A stretch of 39,141 nt of DNA from Muribaculaceae bacterium. GTDB lineage: Bacteria > Bacteroidota > Bacteroidia > Bacteroidales > Muribaculaceae. Below the pieces are notes generated by a model, which saw only the letters and a program-made list of their open reading frames with translations, ran no database searches and had not been told where the DNA came from. A program made the translations under genes and the position numbers. The DNA is taken from contig JAMPBB010000009.1 of assembly GCA_023666885.1 (NCBI GenBank), positions 1 to 39,141 of the forward strand. Direction: 5' to 3'. The first letter of the stretch is position 1. Every line of letters begins with the position of its first letter. Positions 1-7,593 of the stretch are shown in pieces.

Positions 1-754
1 TCGGAGGACGGAGAATAGCATCAATCTCCGAACGAAGAATGTAAGTGTACTTGCCAACTTTCTTACGTTGCAGGCCGTGATACTTCACGTAATTGTGAAT
101 CTGGTCATGTGTGAGATTATACTCAGCTCTTACGTCCGAGTATGAGATCCAATCCTCATCCTTCGGTGGTTCCGGCTTAGAGGCAAACACCCGGTCGCAA
201 TGCTCCTTGCTCCAAAGCGTCTTTCCACGATGATACACCTTCGGAATGTTGTGCCTCTTCGCCTGTGCAAACACCCACGAATTGCTCACCCCGAACTTCT
301 CGATAATCTCCTTTGTAGTGTAGAACTCAGTGATAGCCTCGCCGTTTTCATCGGTTGCTAAGGAGAATGCTTTCGGTTTACGTTCGTAAGGTCGTGCCTC
401 TATCATCGCGTCAATATCCGCACGTTTGATAACCGTCCATTTACTTGACAGTTGATACGCTTTTAACGTACCGCGATAAATGAGATAATAAACGGCACGA
501 GATGTTACATTCAATAGCTTCGCAACCTCCGCTACTGACAGATAGTTGAGACCGTCCAGATTTTTGATGTTTCCTTCGTGAACATCGGTTTTGTCATCTC
601 GTTCCGCTTTTTGTTTGCGCTCTTGGCGCTTTCTCTCTTTGTAAGCGTGTTCGGCACAACGCTTACAACAGAACTGAGTCGAAGTCTTTTGTGCATCAAA
701 CTCACTTCCACACCATTTACAGGTTTTCCTGATTCTAATGTTAGATGTTGCCAT
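1..754 (-). CDS. Partial zinc-ribbon protein with three tandem excisionase-type winged helices (mobile-element regulator)
   Basis: This frame is open from ATG 754 to the window edge (251 codons, no stop), so the C-terminus is missing. The N-terminus has a small Cys cluster (C12, C15, C29, C30, C33) like the zinc ribbons on Bacteroidota element proteins, then a basic stretch at about 38-52. Three repeated modules follow at about 71-120, 142-191 and 202-250. Each has the MerR/Xis layout: helix-turn-helix, a wing, and an end resembling 'R/K-ADIDAMI' or 'RSEIDAIL'. Such proteins usually sit beside tyrosine integrases of integrative elements and act as excisionase or regulator; that role is inferred. 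An in-frame ATG at 781 would add nine residues. I prefer 754 because it follows an A-run (AAAA then ATGGCA). No integrase lies between it and mnmE, so one would have to be left of the window. Confidence 0.8.
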   Translation of the reverse strand, partial: MATSNIRIRKTCKWCGSEFDAQKTSTQFCCKRCAEHAYKERKRQERKQKAERDDKTDVHEGNIKNLDGLNYLSVAEVAKLLNVTSRAVYYLIYRGTLKAYQLSSKWTVIKRADIDAMIEARPYERKPKAFSLATDENGEAITEFYTTKEIIEKFGVSNSWVFAQAKRHNIPKVYHRGKTLWSKEHCDRVFASKPEPPKDEDWISYSDVRAEYNLTHDQIHNYVKYHGLQRKKVGKYTYILRSEIDAILRPP

Positions 755-794
755 TTTTGAATCATTTTTGATGCCACTCATTGAGTTATTTCTA

Positions 795-840
795 CGAACA
801 CACATGAACGTGCGTGAATGAGCATGAACAAGTGTGAACA
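795..840. repeat. Five helically phased GAAC/T direct repeats upstream of the triple-HTH gene
   Basis: The hexamer (C/T)GAA(C/T)(A/G) occurs at 795, 805, 815, 825 and 835, exactly 10 bp apart, so all copies face one side of the helix. The copies are CGAACA, TGAACG, TGAATG, TGAACA and TGAACA. The array sits 14-41 bp upstream of the possible starts at 781 and 754. Phased short repeats beside a gene with several winged helices suggest a cooperative operator or excisionase-type site. The binding protein is inferred. Confidence 0.6.
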
Positions 841-910
841 CCATCCACTACCAGGCAGAGCGGCTTGACCCGAGTAGCAGACGAGCAACAAATATGGTTC
901 AAAAATGGAG

Positions 911-938
911 TGAAAAATAGGTAGAAACGGGTTCTACC
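911..938 (-). terminator. Hairpin with T-rich tail on the minus strand
   Basis: A perfect 7-bp inverted repeat, GGTAGAA and TTCTACC, spans 920-938 with a 5-nt loop. Read on the minus strand it is followed by TATTTTT (919-913). It may be a second terminator behind mnmE or a recombinase-related inverted repeat of the element end. Confidence 0.4.
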
Positions 939-965
939 AATAAAAACAGCCAAATGCGGATATGA

Positions 966-990
966 GAAAAGGCGCTCAAACTGAACGCCT
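966..990 (-). terminator. Intrinsic terminator of the rfbB-to-mnmE operon
   Basis: AGGCGCTC (970-977) and GAACGCCT (983-990) form an 8-bp stem with one C-A mismatch around a 5-nt loop. On the minus strand the stem is followed by TTTTC. It lies 44 bp beyond the mnmE stop. Confidence 0.65.
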
Positions 991-1033
991 TGACACTTAT
1001 TTATAGCTATTGTTACCTATCTCTAACTGCCGG

Positions 1034-1051
1034 TCATTTTCCGATGCAGAA
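1034..1051. other. Candidate chromosomal attachment region in the mnmE 3' end
   Basis: These 18 bp encode the last residues FCIGK and the stop of MnmE. The same codons form the attachment site used by SGI1-type islands in Gammaproteobacteria (established knowledge). Element-like DNA begins immediately downstream here. The second repeat copy would lie outside the window, so this is inference only. Confidence 0.3.
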
Positions 1052-2452
1052 GCGGGAGAAGATGGTGGCGAGGATTTCGGTGGAGGGGATTTCGCCGGTG
1101 ATGGAGGCGAGGTGCTGGAGGGTTTCACGCAGGTCTTGGGTCAGCAGATCGCCGGGGAGGCCGGTATGCAGTCCGTCAAGCAGGCGTGTGCATGATGTGA
1201 GGGCTTTGTCCAGGGCCTGTGCGTGTCGGGCGTTGGTTACAAGGATGTCTTCCGAGTTGTTGCCGAGATATGACTCGGCTTCGCTTTGAAGCATTTCTTT
1301 CAGACGGTCAATGCCGTGGCCGGTTTTTGCTGATATCTCAAGAATATCAGTCGGAGGCACAGAGATGTCACTGATAGCTGTTTTCAGGTCATGGGTGTGC
1401 GAGGCGATGTCAGTTTTGTTAAGTGCTATTATGAGTTTGGGATGTGGCGACCGGCAGTCAATCAGGCCGATGGTATGCTCTAATGCTGTTTTGTCAAGCT
1501 TGGAGGCTGCATCAATAACGAGTATGATTATGCGTGCTTTCTCCATGGCCTGTACGGAGCGCCGAATGCCTATGCGTTCTATGGCATCAGACGTGTCACG
1601 TATGCCGGCGGTATCAATAAACCGGAAAGTGTAGTCGCCTACAGTGAGCGTTTCCTCTATAGTGTCACGTGTGGTGCCATGTATTTCGCTTACTATGGCG
1701 CGGTCATCATCAAGCAGCGTGTTGAGCAGTGATGATTTACCGGCGTTGGTAGAGCCGATTATCGCCACGGGTATGCCTTCTTTTATGGCATTTCCTGTAG
1801 CGAATGACTTCTTGAGCCGTGTTGTTTCTTGGATAAGATCCGATGTGAGCTGTGTCAGACGGTCACGGGACGCAAATTCCACATCTTCCTCTGAGAAGTC
1901 AAGCTCCAACTCAAGAAGCGATGCAATGTCTACGAGCCGTTCGCGGAGGTCGGAGAGCCTTTTTGAAAAATTGCCTCGCATCTGGCTTATGGCTATCTTG
2001 TGTGATGCCCGTGAGGTAGATGCTATAACATCGGCCACGGCTTCGGCCTGTGCCAAATCCATTTTTCCTGCGGAGAATGCCCGCCGAGTAAATTCACCGG
2101 GCTCGGCAATGCGGGCGCCTGATTGCACCAGTATGTCCAACAGTTCGCGCTGTACAAACCGTGAGCCGTGTACGGCGAGTTCCACAACATTTTCACCTGT
2201 ATACGATGCCGGGGCACGGAATATGGTGGCAACGCACTCATCCAGCATCGCATCGGAGCCTGGATAATGAAGGTGCCCGAAATGAGCCGTGTGCGATGCG
2301 GCATTTGCAAGCGCGCGCCCATGCCATATCCTGTCGGCTATTTCAATGGCGTGTGGGCCGGATAGGCGTATCACGGCTATGCCTCCTGTGCCTGGAGGTG
2401 TAGATACGGCACATATGTCATCATTGGCAAGGTTCGTGGGGTATGTATTCAT
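1034..2452 (-). CDS. mnmE: tRNA modification GTPase MnmE
   Basis: MnmE (TrmE) works with MnmG to install the carboxymethylaminomethyl group on wobble uridine 34 of several tRNAs. The 472-residue product has the N-terminal tetrahydrofolate-binding domain, a helical domain and an inserted Ras-like G domain. Visible motifs are the P-loop GSTNAGKSS (about 233-241), the potassium-type switch GTTRDT (about 259-264), DTAG (280-283), NKTD (345-348) and the conserved C-terminal CIGK. I chose the start at 2452 (MNTYPTN). ATGs further upstream would overlap the preceding nuclease gene, and MnmE proteins begin at about this point. It is the last gene of a seven-gene sugar-nucleotide operon, 11 bp after the nuclease stop. 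A terminator lies 44 bp downstream. Length is normal. Confidence 0.97.
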   Translation of the reverse strand: MNTYPTNLANDDICAVSTPPGTGGIAVIRLSGPHAIEIADRIWHGRALANAASHTAHFGHLHYPGSDAMLDECVATIFRAPASYTGENVVELAVHGSRFVQRELLDILVQSGARIAEPGEFTRRAFSAGKMDLAQAEAVADVIASTSRASHKIAISQMRGNFSKRLSDLRERLVDIASLLELELDFSEEDVEFASRDRLTQLTSDLIQETTRLKKSFATGNAIKEGIPVAIIGSTNAGKSSLLNTLLDDDRAIVSEIHGTTRDTIEETLTVGDYTFRFIDTAGIRDTSDAIERIGIRRSVQAMEKARIIILVIDAASKLDKTALEHTIGLIDCRSPHPKLIIALNKTDIASHTHDLKTAISDISVPPTDILEISAKTGHGIDRLKEMLQSEAESYLGNNSEDILVTNARHAQALDKALTSCTRLLDGLHTGLPGDLLTQDLRETLQHLASITGEIPSTEILATIFSRFCIGK

Positions 2453-2463
2453 ATTGCAATCTA

Positions 2464-3291
2464 TCATCGTATGGTACTCCAGTATGGGAAATCGCATTGT
2501 GACTCTACGATGCGCTCTATTGAATCAGGTAGATGTGTGAAAAAATCAAATCCGGTGACGCTCTCCACGCTGTCAATGCTTACAGCCGCACGCTGCATGC
2601 CACCGTCTACCCGTCCGTTGGGCATAATGAAGCCTATGCCTCTTGGAGGATTGGCGTACGGAGAAAGCACAACCTTGAAAAATCCTGACGGAACGGCCAC
2701 ATGGGAGGAGCCTATATATGCCTCGGGAGGAGTAGTGAAGATTGGCCCACATACGATTATGATAGCACTGTCAGCTATGGCCCATGTGCGGCACTTTTCC
2801 TCAAGATTTTTCCATGCGCCCGTATTGAGGGTCTTGGCTTGCGGGCAAATGTTGGCCATGCTGAATGATTCATGCATGGATTCATTGCTCCATTTCATGT
2901 CGCCGGCCGGAGCCATATGGCCTCGGTCGTAGCCTGAATATTTATAGTCATCCGGCGATGGACACCCGCTTACATTTACGTCAGTATAGAATTTGTTTTC
3001 ACGGCCTACTTGTCCGTTGGCTTTGTCCCGAGTCAGAATCCATGCCACATAGTTGGGTACTTTGTAGCGGGGATTAAAGGAAATGTCCATGGCGTCATAG
3101 CCAGGAGCCATTTCTGAAGTCACGCTGTCAGGCATGTGTACTATCATCAGCGAGTCAGCTGCGGTATATATCCTCATGCCATTGGAGGTAGGGGAGCATC
3201 CTTTGGCAAACTCTGTAATGGTGCCTATTATGATTATAGCCGCTGATATGAGTAGCAGCGCAGGCGATATTTTCTTCCCGGATTTTTTCAT
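2464..3291 (-). CDS. Membrane-anchored DNA/RNA non-specific endonuclease (NUC1/NucA type)
   Basis: The 275-residue protein starts with a basic segment and a hydrophobic helix at about 10-29 (ALLLISAAIIIIGTITEF), so the catalytic part should lie in the periplasm or outside. The diagnostic His-Me finger motif DRGH is at 122-125 (DRGHMAPAGD), with H125 as the presumed general base. The downstream metal-binding region resembles N...Q-x-x-x-L-N (about 148-157). Family members cleave DNA and RNA without sequence specificity using Mg. The start codon overlaps the stop of the sugar aminotransferase gene by 4 bp, implying coupled translation. The role is not obvious from its neighbours; nutrient nucleic-acid degradation is possible. 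Length is usual for the family. Confidence 0.88.
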   Translation of the reverse strand: MKKSGKKISPALLLISAAIIIIGTITEFAKGCSPTSNGMRIYTAADSLMIVHMPDSVTSEMAPGYDAMDISFNPRYKVPNYVAWILTRDKANGQVGRENKFYTDVNVSGCPSPDDYKYSGYDRGHMAPAGDMKWSNESMHESFSMANICPQAKTLNTGAWKNLEEKCRTWAIADSAIIIVCGPIFTTPPEAYIGSSHVAVPSGFFKVVLSPYANPPRGIGFIMPNGRVDGGMQRAAVSIDSVESVTGFDFFTHLPDSIERIVESQCDFPYWSTIR

Positions 3292-4424
3292 TTGAATTTA
3301 TTTATAATTCGGCCTATGTCAGATGCATCTTTTACTGACGTGCATTCAGGCGATATGGGCAGACTGATCAGCTGAGCGGCTTGGCGTTCGGTAACCGGTA
3401 GTGGCATATGCTCTAAATTAGCATAGCAAGGCTGCATATGGGGCGGTACGGCGTAGTGTATGTCCGTCTCCACACCTTGTTCCGATAGGAAGCCGCGCAG
3501 CTCATCGCGCCGGGGTGTCCTTATTACATACTGATGCCATACGCAGTCGGTAGGCGTGGGGCCGATGCGAGGCTTGGTCACGAGCGGATGGTCAATAGTG
3601 TTATTGTATGCCACAGCTCTTGCAAATCGCTCTGCATTCTGCTTGTTGCAGTGCCGAAGTTTTACCGACAACATTGCGGCCTGTATAGGGTCAAGCCTAC
3701 AATTATACCCGGCATATATGTTATGATATCGGCGGTCGCTGCCGTAATTGGCCAACTCTCTTATGGCTTTGTGCAGTTCAGGAATGTGGGTCACTACGGC
3801 ACCGGCATCGCCCAGCGCACCTACATTTTTTGTGGGGTAAAAGCTGAATGCTCCGGCATGACCCAATGCACCGGCGTGGGCTGAGCCAAACAGTCCGCTG
3901 CACGCAGCCCGGGCTCCAATGCTTTGAGCCGCATCCTCTATGACTATGAGGCCACGCTGCTTTGCTATATCAGCCATTTCCCCGTCCCAGGCCACGCGCC
4001 CGTACAGATGTACCGGCATCAGTGCCTTGACATCCGGCGTAATGTTGCGTTCCACGACATCGCCTGTAAGCACCATTGTGACTTCGTCTGCGTCAACGAG
4101 CAGAGGCATAAGCCCGGCGTCGGTTATGGCAAGCACTGACGCTATGTATGTGTTGGCCGGTACCATTACTTTGTCACCCGGGGCGAGGAGCCCGGTTGCT
4201 ATACAGGCGCGAAGTGACAGGCGCAAGGCATCCAGTCCGTTGCTTACACCTATCGCATACGGAGCCGAATGCATGTCCCGCATCATTGCCTCAAAAGCCT
4301 CCACCTCTTGGCCGCCAATGTAGCGTCCGCTGCGTATCACCCGCGCAGAAGCCTCTATCAGCTCATCCATGTATGGCTTGTTCTCGCATGCCAGATTAAG
4401 AAACGGGTACTTTATTTCGTGCAT
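3288..4424 (-). CDS. DegT/DnrJ/EryC1-type sugar aminotransferase (FdtB/QdtB-like)
   Basis: A PLP-dependent aminotransferase of 378 residues, expected to transfer an amino group from glutamate to a 3-keto or 4-keto nucleotide sugar. Visible features are the substrate loop near 'SNGLDALRLSL' (61-71), the PLP-ring aspartate in EDAAQS (D164) and the Schiff-base lysine K199 in FYPTKNVGALGD. Two 3,4-ketoisomerase-like genes lie directly upstream. The most likely product is therefore a dTDP-3-amino-3,6-dideoxyhexose (Fuc3N or Qui3N type), as in FdtB or QdtB. This assignment rests on context; stereochemistry cannot be read from sequence. It overlaps the cupin gene upstream by 13 bp and the nuclease gene downstream by 4 bp. 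Confidence 0.9.
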   Translation of the reverse strand: MHEIKYPFLNLACENKPYMDELIEASARVIRSGRYIGGQEVEAFEAMMRDMHSAPYAIGVSNGLDALRLSLRACIATGLLAPGDKVMVPANTYIASVLAITDAGLMPLLVDADEVTMVLTGDVVERNITPDVKALMPVHLYGRVAWDGEMADIAKQRGLIVIEDAAQSIGARAACSGLFGSAHAGALGHAGAFSFYPTKNVGALGDAGAVVTHIPELHKAIRELANYGSDRRYHNIYAGYNCRLDPIQAAMLSVKLRHCNKQNAERFARAVAYNNTIDHPLVTKPRIGPTPTDCVWHQYVIRTPRRDELRGFLSEQGVETDIHYAVPPHMQPCYANLEHMPLPVTERQAAQLISLPISPECTSVKDASDIGRIINKFK

Positions 4425-4861
4425 ATGCTTTTTGATGCTCTAAATTCGTTAAAGTCACGGATGTAATCAGCCTCATCATATATATCCGAACATATTGCCA
4501 TACATATGCTCCCGGAGGAAAAGCCGTCAAGTTGAACCCATATGCCGGCAGGAATGTATAGCCCTTCATATGGGCGTGACAGAATCATCTCCCGAGTGTC
4601 AGTACCGTCAGTAAACGTAACCCTGAAAGATCCGGACACAGCCACTATGAACTGATCGGTAGCACGATGGGCATGGCCGCCACGATTGCAGTCGGACGGA
4701 ATGTCGTATATATAGAAACCACGGCGTATTATGAATGGGAAAGCGGTATCGTTTTGAATTACGGCCAATGAACCGTTTGCATGGTCAATATGCTTTATCC
4801 CGTATATGCGGCAGTGGCTGACGGTAATATCACTTGCCGGAATGTGGTCAACGCTATTCAT
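4412..4861 (-). CDS. FdtA/QdtA-family sugar 3,4-ketoisomerase (cupin), motif intact
   Basis: This 149-residue single-domain cupin resembles dTDP-4-keto-6-deoxyglucose 3,4-ketoisomerases. It carries the characteristic R-G-x-H-A-H segment (R60, G61, H63, H65), followed by the beta-strand pattern FIVAVSGSFRVTFTDG and the PYEGLYIPAGIW turn. These enzymes move the keto group from C4 to C3 of the RmlB product, which the DegT aminotransferase then aminates. The ATG start (4861) overlaps the stop of the second cupin gene (4858) by 4 bp. Its 3' end overlaps the aminotransferase start by 13 bp, so the group is tightly coupled. Of the two adjacent cupins, this one has both conserved histidines and is the better candidate for the catalytic subunit. 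Confidence 0.87.
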   Translation of the reverse strand: MNSVDHIPASDITVSHCRIYGIKHIDHANGSLAVIQNDTAFPFIIRRGFYIYDIPSDCNRGGHAHRATDQFIVAVSGSFRVTFTDGTDTREMILSRPYEGLYIPAGIWVQLDGFSSGSICMAICSDIYDEADYIRDFNEFRASKSICTK

Positions 4862-5265
4862 AGTCCGGCAATTTCGTTAAATGTTTCGCGGCAGCGTATA
4901 TAGTCTGATTCATCGTACAGCGTTGATGCTGCAATGAGTGCCACCGCATTTGAAGAAAACATGTCTATTTCCCTCCATGTAAGTGGCGGTATGTACAGGC
5001 CTTCCCACGGTTTGGATAGCCTGAAACGCTGTGCCCCGTTTACTCCATAGGTCAACACTTCAAAACTTCCGGACAGTGCCACTATCACCTCGTGCTGCGT
5101 ATAGTAAGCGTGCCCGTGGCGTATGCGGTCAGTGGGCACATCGTATATCCAATATATCCGCTGTGGCGTGAAGGAGAGCGCACCGGGATATTCAAGGACG
5201 GACAGATTCCCTCGGGCGTCCTGTATTTTAGAAATGTCTATTATGTGCGGTGCGTCATATTCCAT
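4858..5265 (-). CDS. Second FdtA/QdtA-like cupin, conserved His replaced by Tyr
   Basis: This 135-residue paralogue of the adjacent downstream cupin gene shares the patterns [18 protein letters not shown] and [13 protein letters not shown]. At the R-G-x-H-A-H position it reads R49-H50-G51-H52-A53-Y54, so the second conserved His is Tyr. Another His follows at 58. It could be a ketoisomerase with altered specificity, an inactive partner in a heteromer, or a WxcM-like protein of other function. I start it at ATG 5265 rather than TTG 5274. Either way it overlaps the rfbA stop (5255). It lies between rfbA and the intact cupin, so it belongs to the dTDP-amino-sugar pathway by context. Confidence 0.8.
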   Translation of the reverse strand: MEYDAPHIIDISKIQDARGNLSVLEYPGALSFTPQRIYWIYDVPTDRIRHGHAYYTQHEVIVALSGSFEVLTYGVNGAQRFRLSKPWEGLYIPPLTWREIDMFSSNAVALIAASTLYDESDYIRCRETFNEIAGL

Positions 5266-6133
5266 TGGCGGCAAGTTCTAACAGATACTGTCCATAGGAG
5301 TTTGACCTCATAGGCTCGGCCAGTTCGCGTAGCCGGGCGGCGTCAATCCAACCCTGCCGAAATGAAATCTCCTCGAGGGCTGCTACTTGAAACCCTTGCC
5401 GCTTTTCCACTGACGCCACGAAATTTGATGCTTCGTTGAGCGAATCCACGGTGCCGGTGTCAAGCCATGCAAACCCTCGGCCGAGGGGCTGTACCCGCAG
5501 CTGCCCGAGCTCGAGATATGCTTGGTTTACAGATGTTATTTCAAGCTCGCCGCGAGCCGAGGGCCTGACTCCGGATGCAATATCCACTACATTGTTGGGA
5601 TAGAAGTAAAGCCCTATTACGGCAAGGTTTGATTTTGGGTTTGCCGGTTTCTCCTCTATGGATACGGCCTTCATATCGGAATCGGTTTCCACCACTCCGT
5701 ATCTGTGTGGATCCTTTACGGGATATGCGAATATGGTGGCCATATCATGCTCGGTCATTTCTACCGCCTTGCGCATCATGCCGGTAAATCCTTGACCGTA
5801 AAATATATTGTCGCCAAGTACCAGACATACGTTGTCAGAGCCTATAAAATCACGGCCTATCAGAAAAGCCTGAGCGAGTCCTTCCGGCCTTGGCTGTTCC
5901 TCATAGCTGAAATTTACTCCTATATTTTTCCCGTCGCCAAGTAGCCGGCGGAACATAGGCAGATCCTCGGGAGTGGAAATGATGAGGATATCCCTTATGC
6001 CGGCCAGCATCAGTACCGATATAGGGTAATATACCATGGGCTTGTCATAGACCGGTATGAGCTGCTTTGACACTCCCTTAGTCATGGGGTAGAGGCGTGT
6101 GCCGGAACCACCGGCCAGAACTATGCCTTTCAT
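5255..6133 (-). CDS. rfbA: Glucose-1-phosphate thymidylyltransferase RfbA/RmlA
   Basis: This enzyme makes dTDP-glucose from dTTP and glucose-1-phosphate, the first step of dTDP-sugar synthesis. The 292-residue product opens with [18 protein letters not shown], the nucleotidyl-transferase signature with the catalytic Arg. It continues with [22 protein letters not shown], the Asp-containing FAWLDTGT segment and the usual C-terminal helices (SNSYGQYL). The start at 6133 matches the family start; 28 codons further upstream overlap rfbB and look non-coding. The gap to the rfbB stop is 4 bp. Length matches typical RmlA (about 290). Confidence 0.96.
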   Translation of the reverse strand: MKGIVLAGGSGTRLYPMTKGVSKQLIPVYDKPMVYYPISVLMLAGIRDILIISTPEDLPMFRRLLGDGKNIGVNFSYEEQPRPEGLAQAFLIGRDFIGSDNVCLVLGDNIFYGQGFTGMMRKAVEMTEHDMATIFAYPVKDPHRYGVVETDSDMKAVSIEEKPANPKSNLAVIGLYFYPNNVVDIASGVRPSARGELEITSVNQAYLELGQLRVQPLGRGFAWLDTGTVDSLNEASNFVASVEKRQGFQVAALEEISFRQGWIDAARLRELAEPMRSNSYGQYLLELAANGI

Positions 6134-6137
6134 AAAT

Positions 6138-7337
6138 CTATCTGTTTGAATACATTTTACGGTAATACTCAAGATAATCACCGGATGTAACCGAGTCAAT
6201 CCACTCACGGTTGTCAAGATACCAGCGCACAGTACGTTCTATACCTACTGAAAAAGGCGTTTCCGGATACCACCCGAGCTCTGTAGCTATCTTTGTGGGA
6301 TCTATGGCATAACGCATGTCGTGGCCGAGCCTGTCGGTTACGAACGTTATCAGTGAGTCATCAATCCGTGATGCCTGATCTGAAAGCAGCCTGCGGTACT
6401 CAGGCTCTTCATCCATGATACGGGCCAGTATGGATATTATGGTACGTACTATGTTTATATTCTGCTCTTCGTTGAAGCCGCCTATGTTATATACTTCGCC
6501 GGTACGGCCTTGGCGCAATACCAGATCTATGGCTTTGGCATGGTCATCGACATAAAGCCAGTCACGTACATTCTCGCCCTTTCCATATACAGGTATCTTC
6601 CGCCCCTCAAGAACATTCTTTATGATGAGGGGTATCAGTTTTTCGGGAAATTGGTATGGGCCGTAATTATTGCTGCAGCGTGTTATGCATACGGGCATCC
6701 CATAAGTGTGATAGTAGGCCATGGCTATAAGGTCGGCCGATGTCTTTGATGATGAATAGGGGGAACGGGGCGACAGGGGAGTGCTTTCGGTGAAGAAATC
6801 CTCACCGAAGGATGATATGTCAGAGCGGCCTGACGCCACGGATTCGAGCTCAGGCGATAGCTGTAGAGACTGAGCCGTGTCGAAATCCTTGGCAAGCGAG
6901 CCGTATACCTCATCGGTGCTTATTTGTAAGAACTTTTTGCCGGAGCGGTATGAGGTGTTTCCGTGCTCATCCTTCCCGTCGGCCCATGCTTTGCGTGCTT
7001 CCTCAAGCATGTTCTGCGTGCCCAGTATGTTGGTTTCAAAGAACACTCTCGGCCCGCTGATGCTGCGATCCACATGGCTTTCGGCCGCAAAGTTCACTAT
7101 GTAGTCAGGTTCATATTCTGACAGTATCCGTGCCACGAGGTCCTTATTGCCTATGTCGCCCTTTACGAATTTCACATTGGGCAGCTCAAGCTCGTTTTTT
7201 ATGGTCAGTATATTGCCGGCATAGGTTAGCGAATCGAGGATTAGCACGTTAGCTTCCTGCCCCCATTTGCTTAATATATACTTGACAAAGTTAGCTCCTA
7301 TGAATCCGGCGCCACCGGTTACTAAATATTTTTTCAT
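6138..7337 (-). CDS. rfbB: dTDP-glucose 4,6-dehydratase RfbB/RmlB
   Basis: Converts dTDP-glucose to dTDP-4-keto-6-deoxyglucose. The 399-residue product is an extended SDR: Rossmann motif TGGAGFIG (7-14), the catalytic TDE (141-143) and the YxxxK pair Y194/K198 (SPYSSSK). The substrate region [16 protein letters not shown] and the [11 protein letters not shown] motif follow. It is longer than typical RmlB (about 340-360) partly because of an insert at about 149-180, between VYGSL and FFTEST. This region is Ser/Asp-rich and expected near the active-site mouth. I start at 7337 (MKKYLVTGG). It is the first gene of the operon, with a TAnnTTTG promoter 20 bp upstream. Confidence 0.95.
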   Translation of the reverse strand: MKKYLVTGGAGFIGANFVKYILSKWGQEANVLILDSLTYAGNILTIKNELELPNVKFVKGDIGNKDLVARILSEYEPDYIVNFAAESHVDRSISGPRVFFETNILGTQNMLEEARKAWADGKDEHGNTSYRSGKKFLQISTDEVYGSLAKDFDTAQSLQLSPELESVASGRSDISSFGEDFFTESTPLSPRSPYSSSKTSADLIAMAYYHTYGMPVCITRCSNNYGPYQFPEKLIPLIIKNVLEGRKIPVYGKGENVRDWLYVDDHAKAIDLVLRQGRTGEVYNIGGFNEEQNINIVRTIISILARIMDEEPEYRRLLSDQASRIDDSLITFVTDRLGHDMRYAIDPTKIATELGWYPETPFSVGIERTVRWYLDNREWIDSVTSGDYLEYYRKMYSNR

Positions 7338-7356
7338 TGCGTCTTTGTTACCATTG

Positions 7357-7387
7357 CAAAGATACCCATTCTTTCGGCTATTTCCAA
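7357..7387 (-). promoter_or_regulatory. Promoter of the rfbB-to-mnmE operon
   Basis: The minus strand carries TATCTTTG (7364-7357), a full match to the Bacteroidota -7 consensus. TTGG (7387-7384) lies 19 nt upstream as a partial -33 box. Transcription would begin about 15 nt before the rfbB ATG, giving a very short leader. Confidence 0.65.
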
Positions 7388-7479
7388 GAATTAGGCCTTT
7401 CCAAGGGTAAATAATGAAAAAAAAGTGCATGTGCGTGTCAACATTATTTTACCCTTCGGCGTTTGAATATTAAAAAAAT

Positions 7480-7526
7480 AAAGAAGCCGCTCCGGTTTTA
7501 TAAAAATAAATGGTTATAGCTTCTTT
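7480..7526. repeat. 8-bp inverted repeat in the rfbB/ompA divergent region
   Basis: AAAGAAGC (7480-7487) and GCTTCTTT (7519-7526) are perfect complements separated by 31 nt that contain the palindrome TTTTATAAAA. It lies just upstream of the ompA -7 box, so it could be an operator or a weak hairpin. No function is known. Confidence 0.3.
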
Positions 7527-7552
7527 TTAAGTTAAATTAAAAAAATTGTTTG

Positions 7553-7560
7553 TATATTTG
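7553..7560 (+). promoter_or_regulatory. -7 box of the OmpA gene
   Basis: TATATTTG matches TAnnTTTG and lies 33 nt before the ompA ATG. No clear -33 TTTG is seen; the upstream stretch is very A/T-rich. Confidence 0.6.
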
Positions 7561-7593
7561 TGCCGAATTATCAACGTTAAAAAAGTTTTTACA

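Larger units (their letters stand above)
782..1033. other. Gene-free junction between the putative element and mnmE
   Basis: This 252-bp stretch has no convincing ORF. It contains the phased repeats (795-840), a perfect 7-bp inverted repeat (920-938) and a terminator-like hairpin (970-990). A palindrome ATAGCTAT lies at 1003-1010. A weak minus-strand -7 candidate, CATATTTG, lies at 896-889. No tRNA-like fold was seen. The layout fits the non-coding end of an integrated element abutting the mnmE 3' end. Confidence 0.5.

Noticed and set aside
532..777. 81-codon minus-strand ORF starting at 777
   Set aside because: It is a different frame over the triple-HTH gene. The 754 frame is open to the edge and encodes recognisable domains.
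795..840. CRISPR array
   Set aside because: Repeats of 6 bp with 4-bp gaps are far too short, and no cas genes are present.
841..1033. tRNA gene as the integration target
   Set aside because: No cloverleaf or TTCGA-type T-loop could be found next to the element.
1644..2267. 207-codon plus-strand ORF
   Set aside because: Antisense to the mnmE G domain, serine-rich shadow composition, no family resemblance.
5255..7337. dTDP-rhamnose synthesis locus
   Set aside because: rfbC and rfbD are absent. The neighbours are ketoisomerase-like cupins and an aminotransferase, so an amino sugar is more likely.
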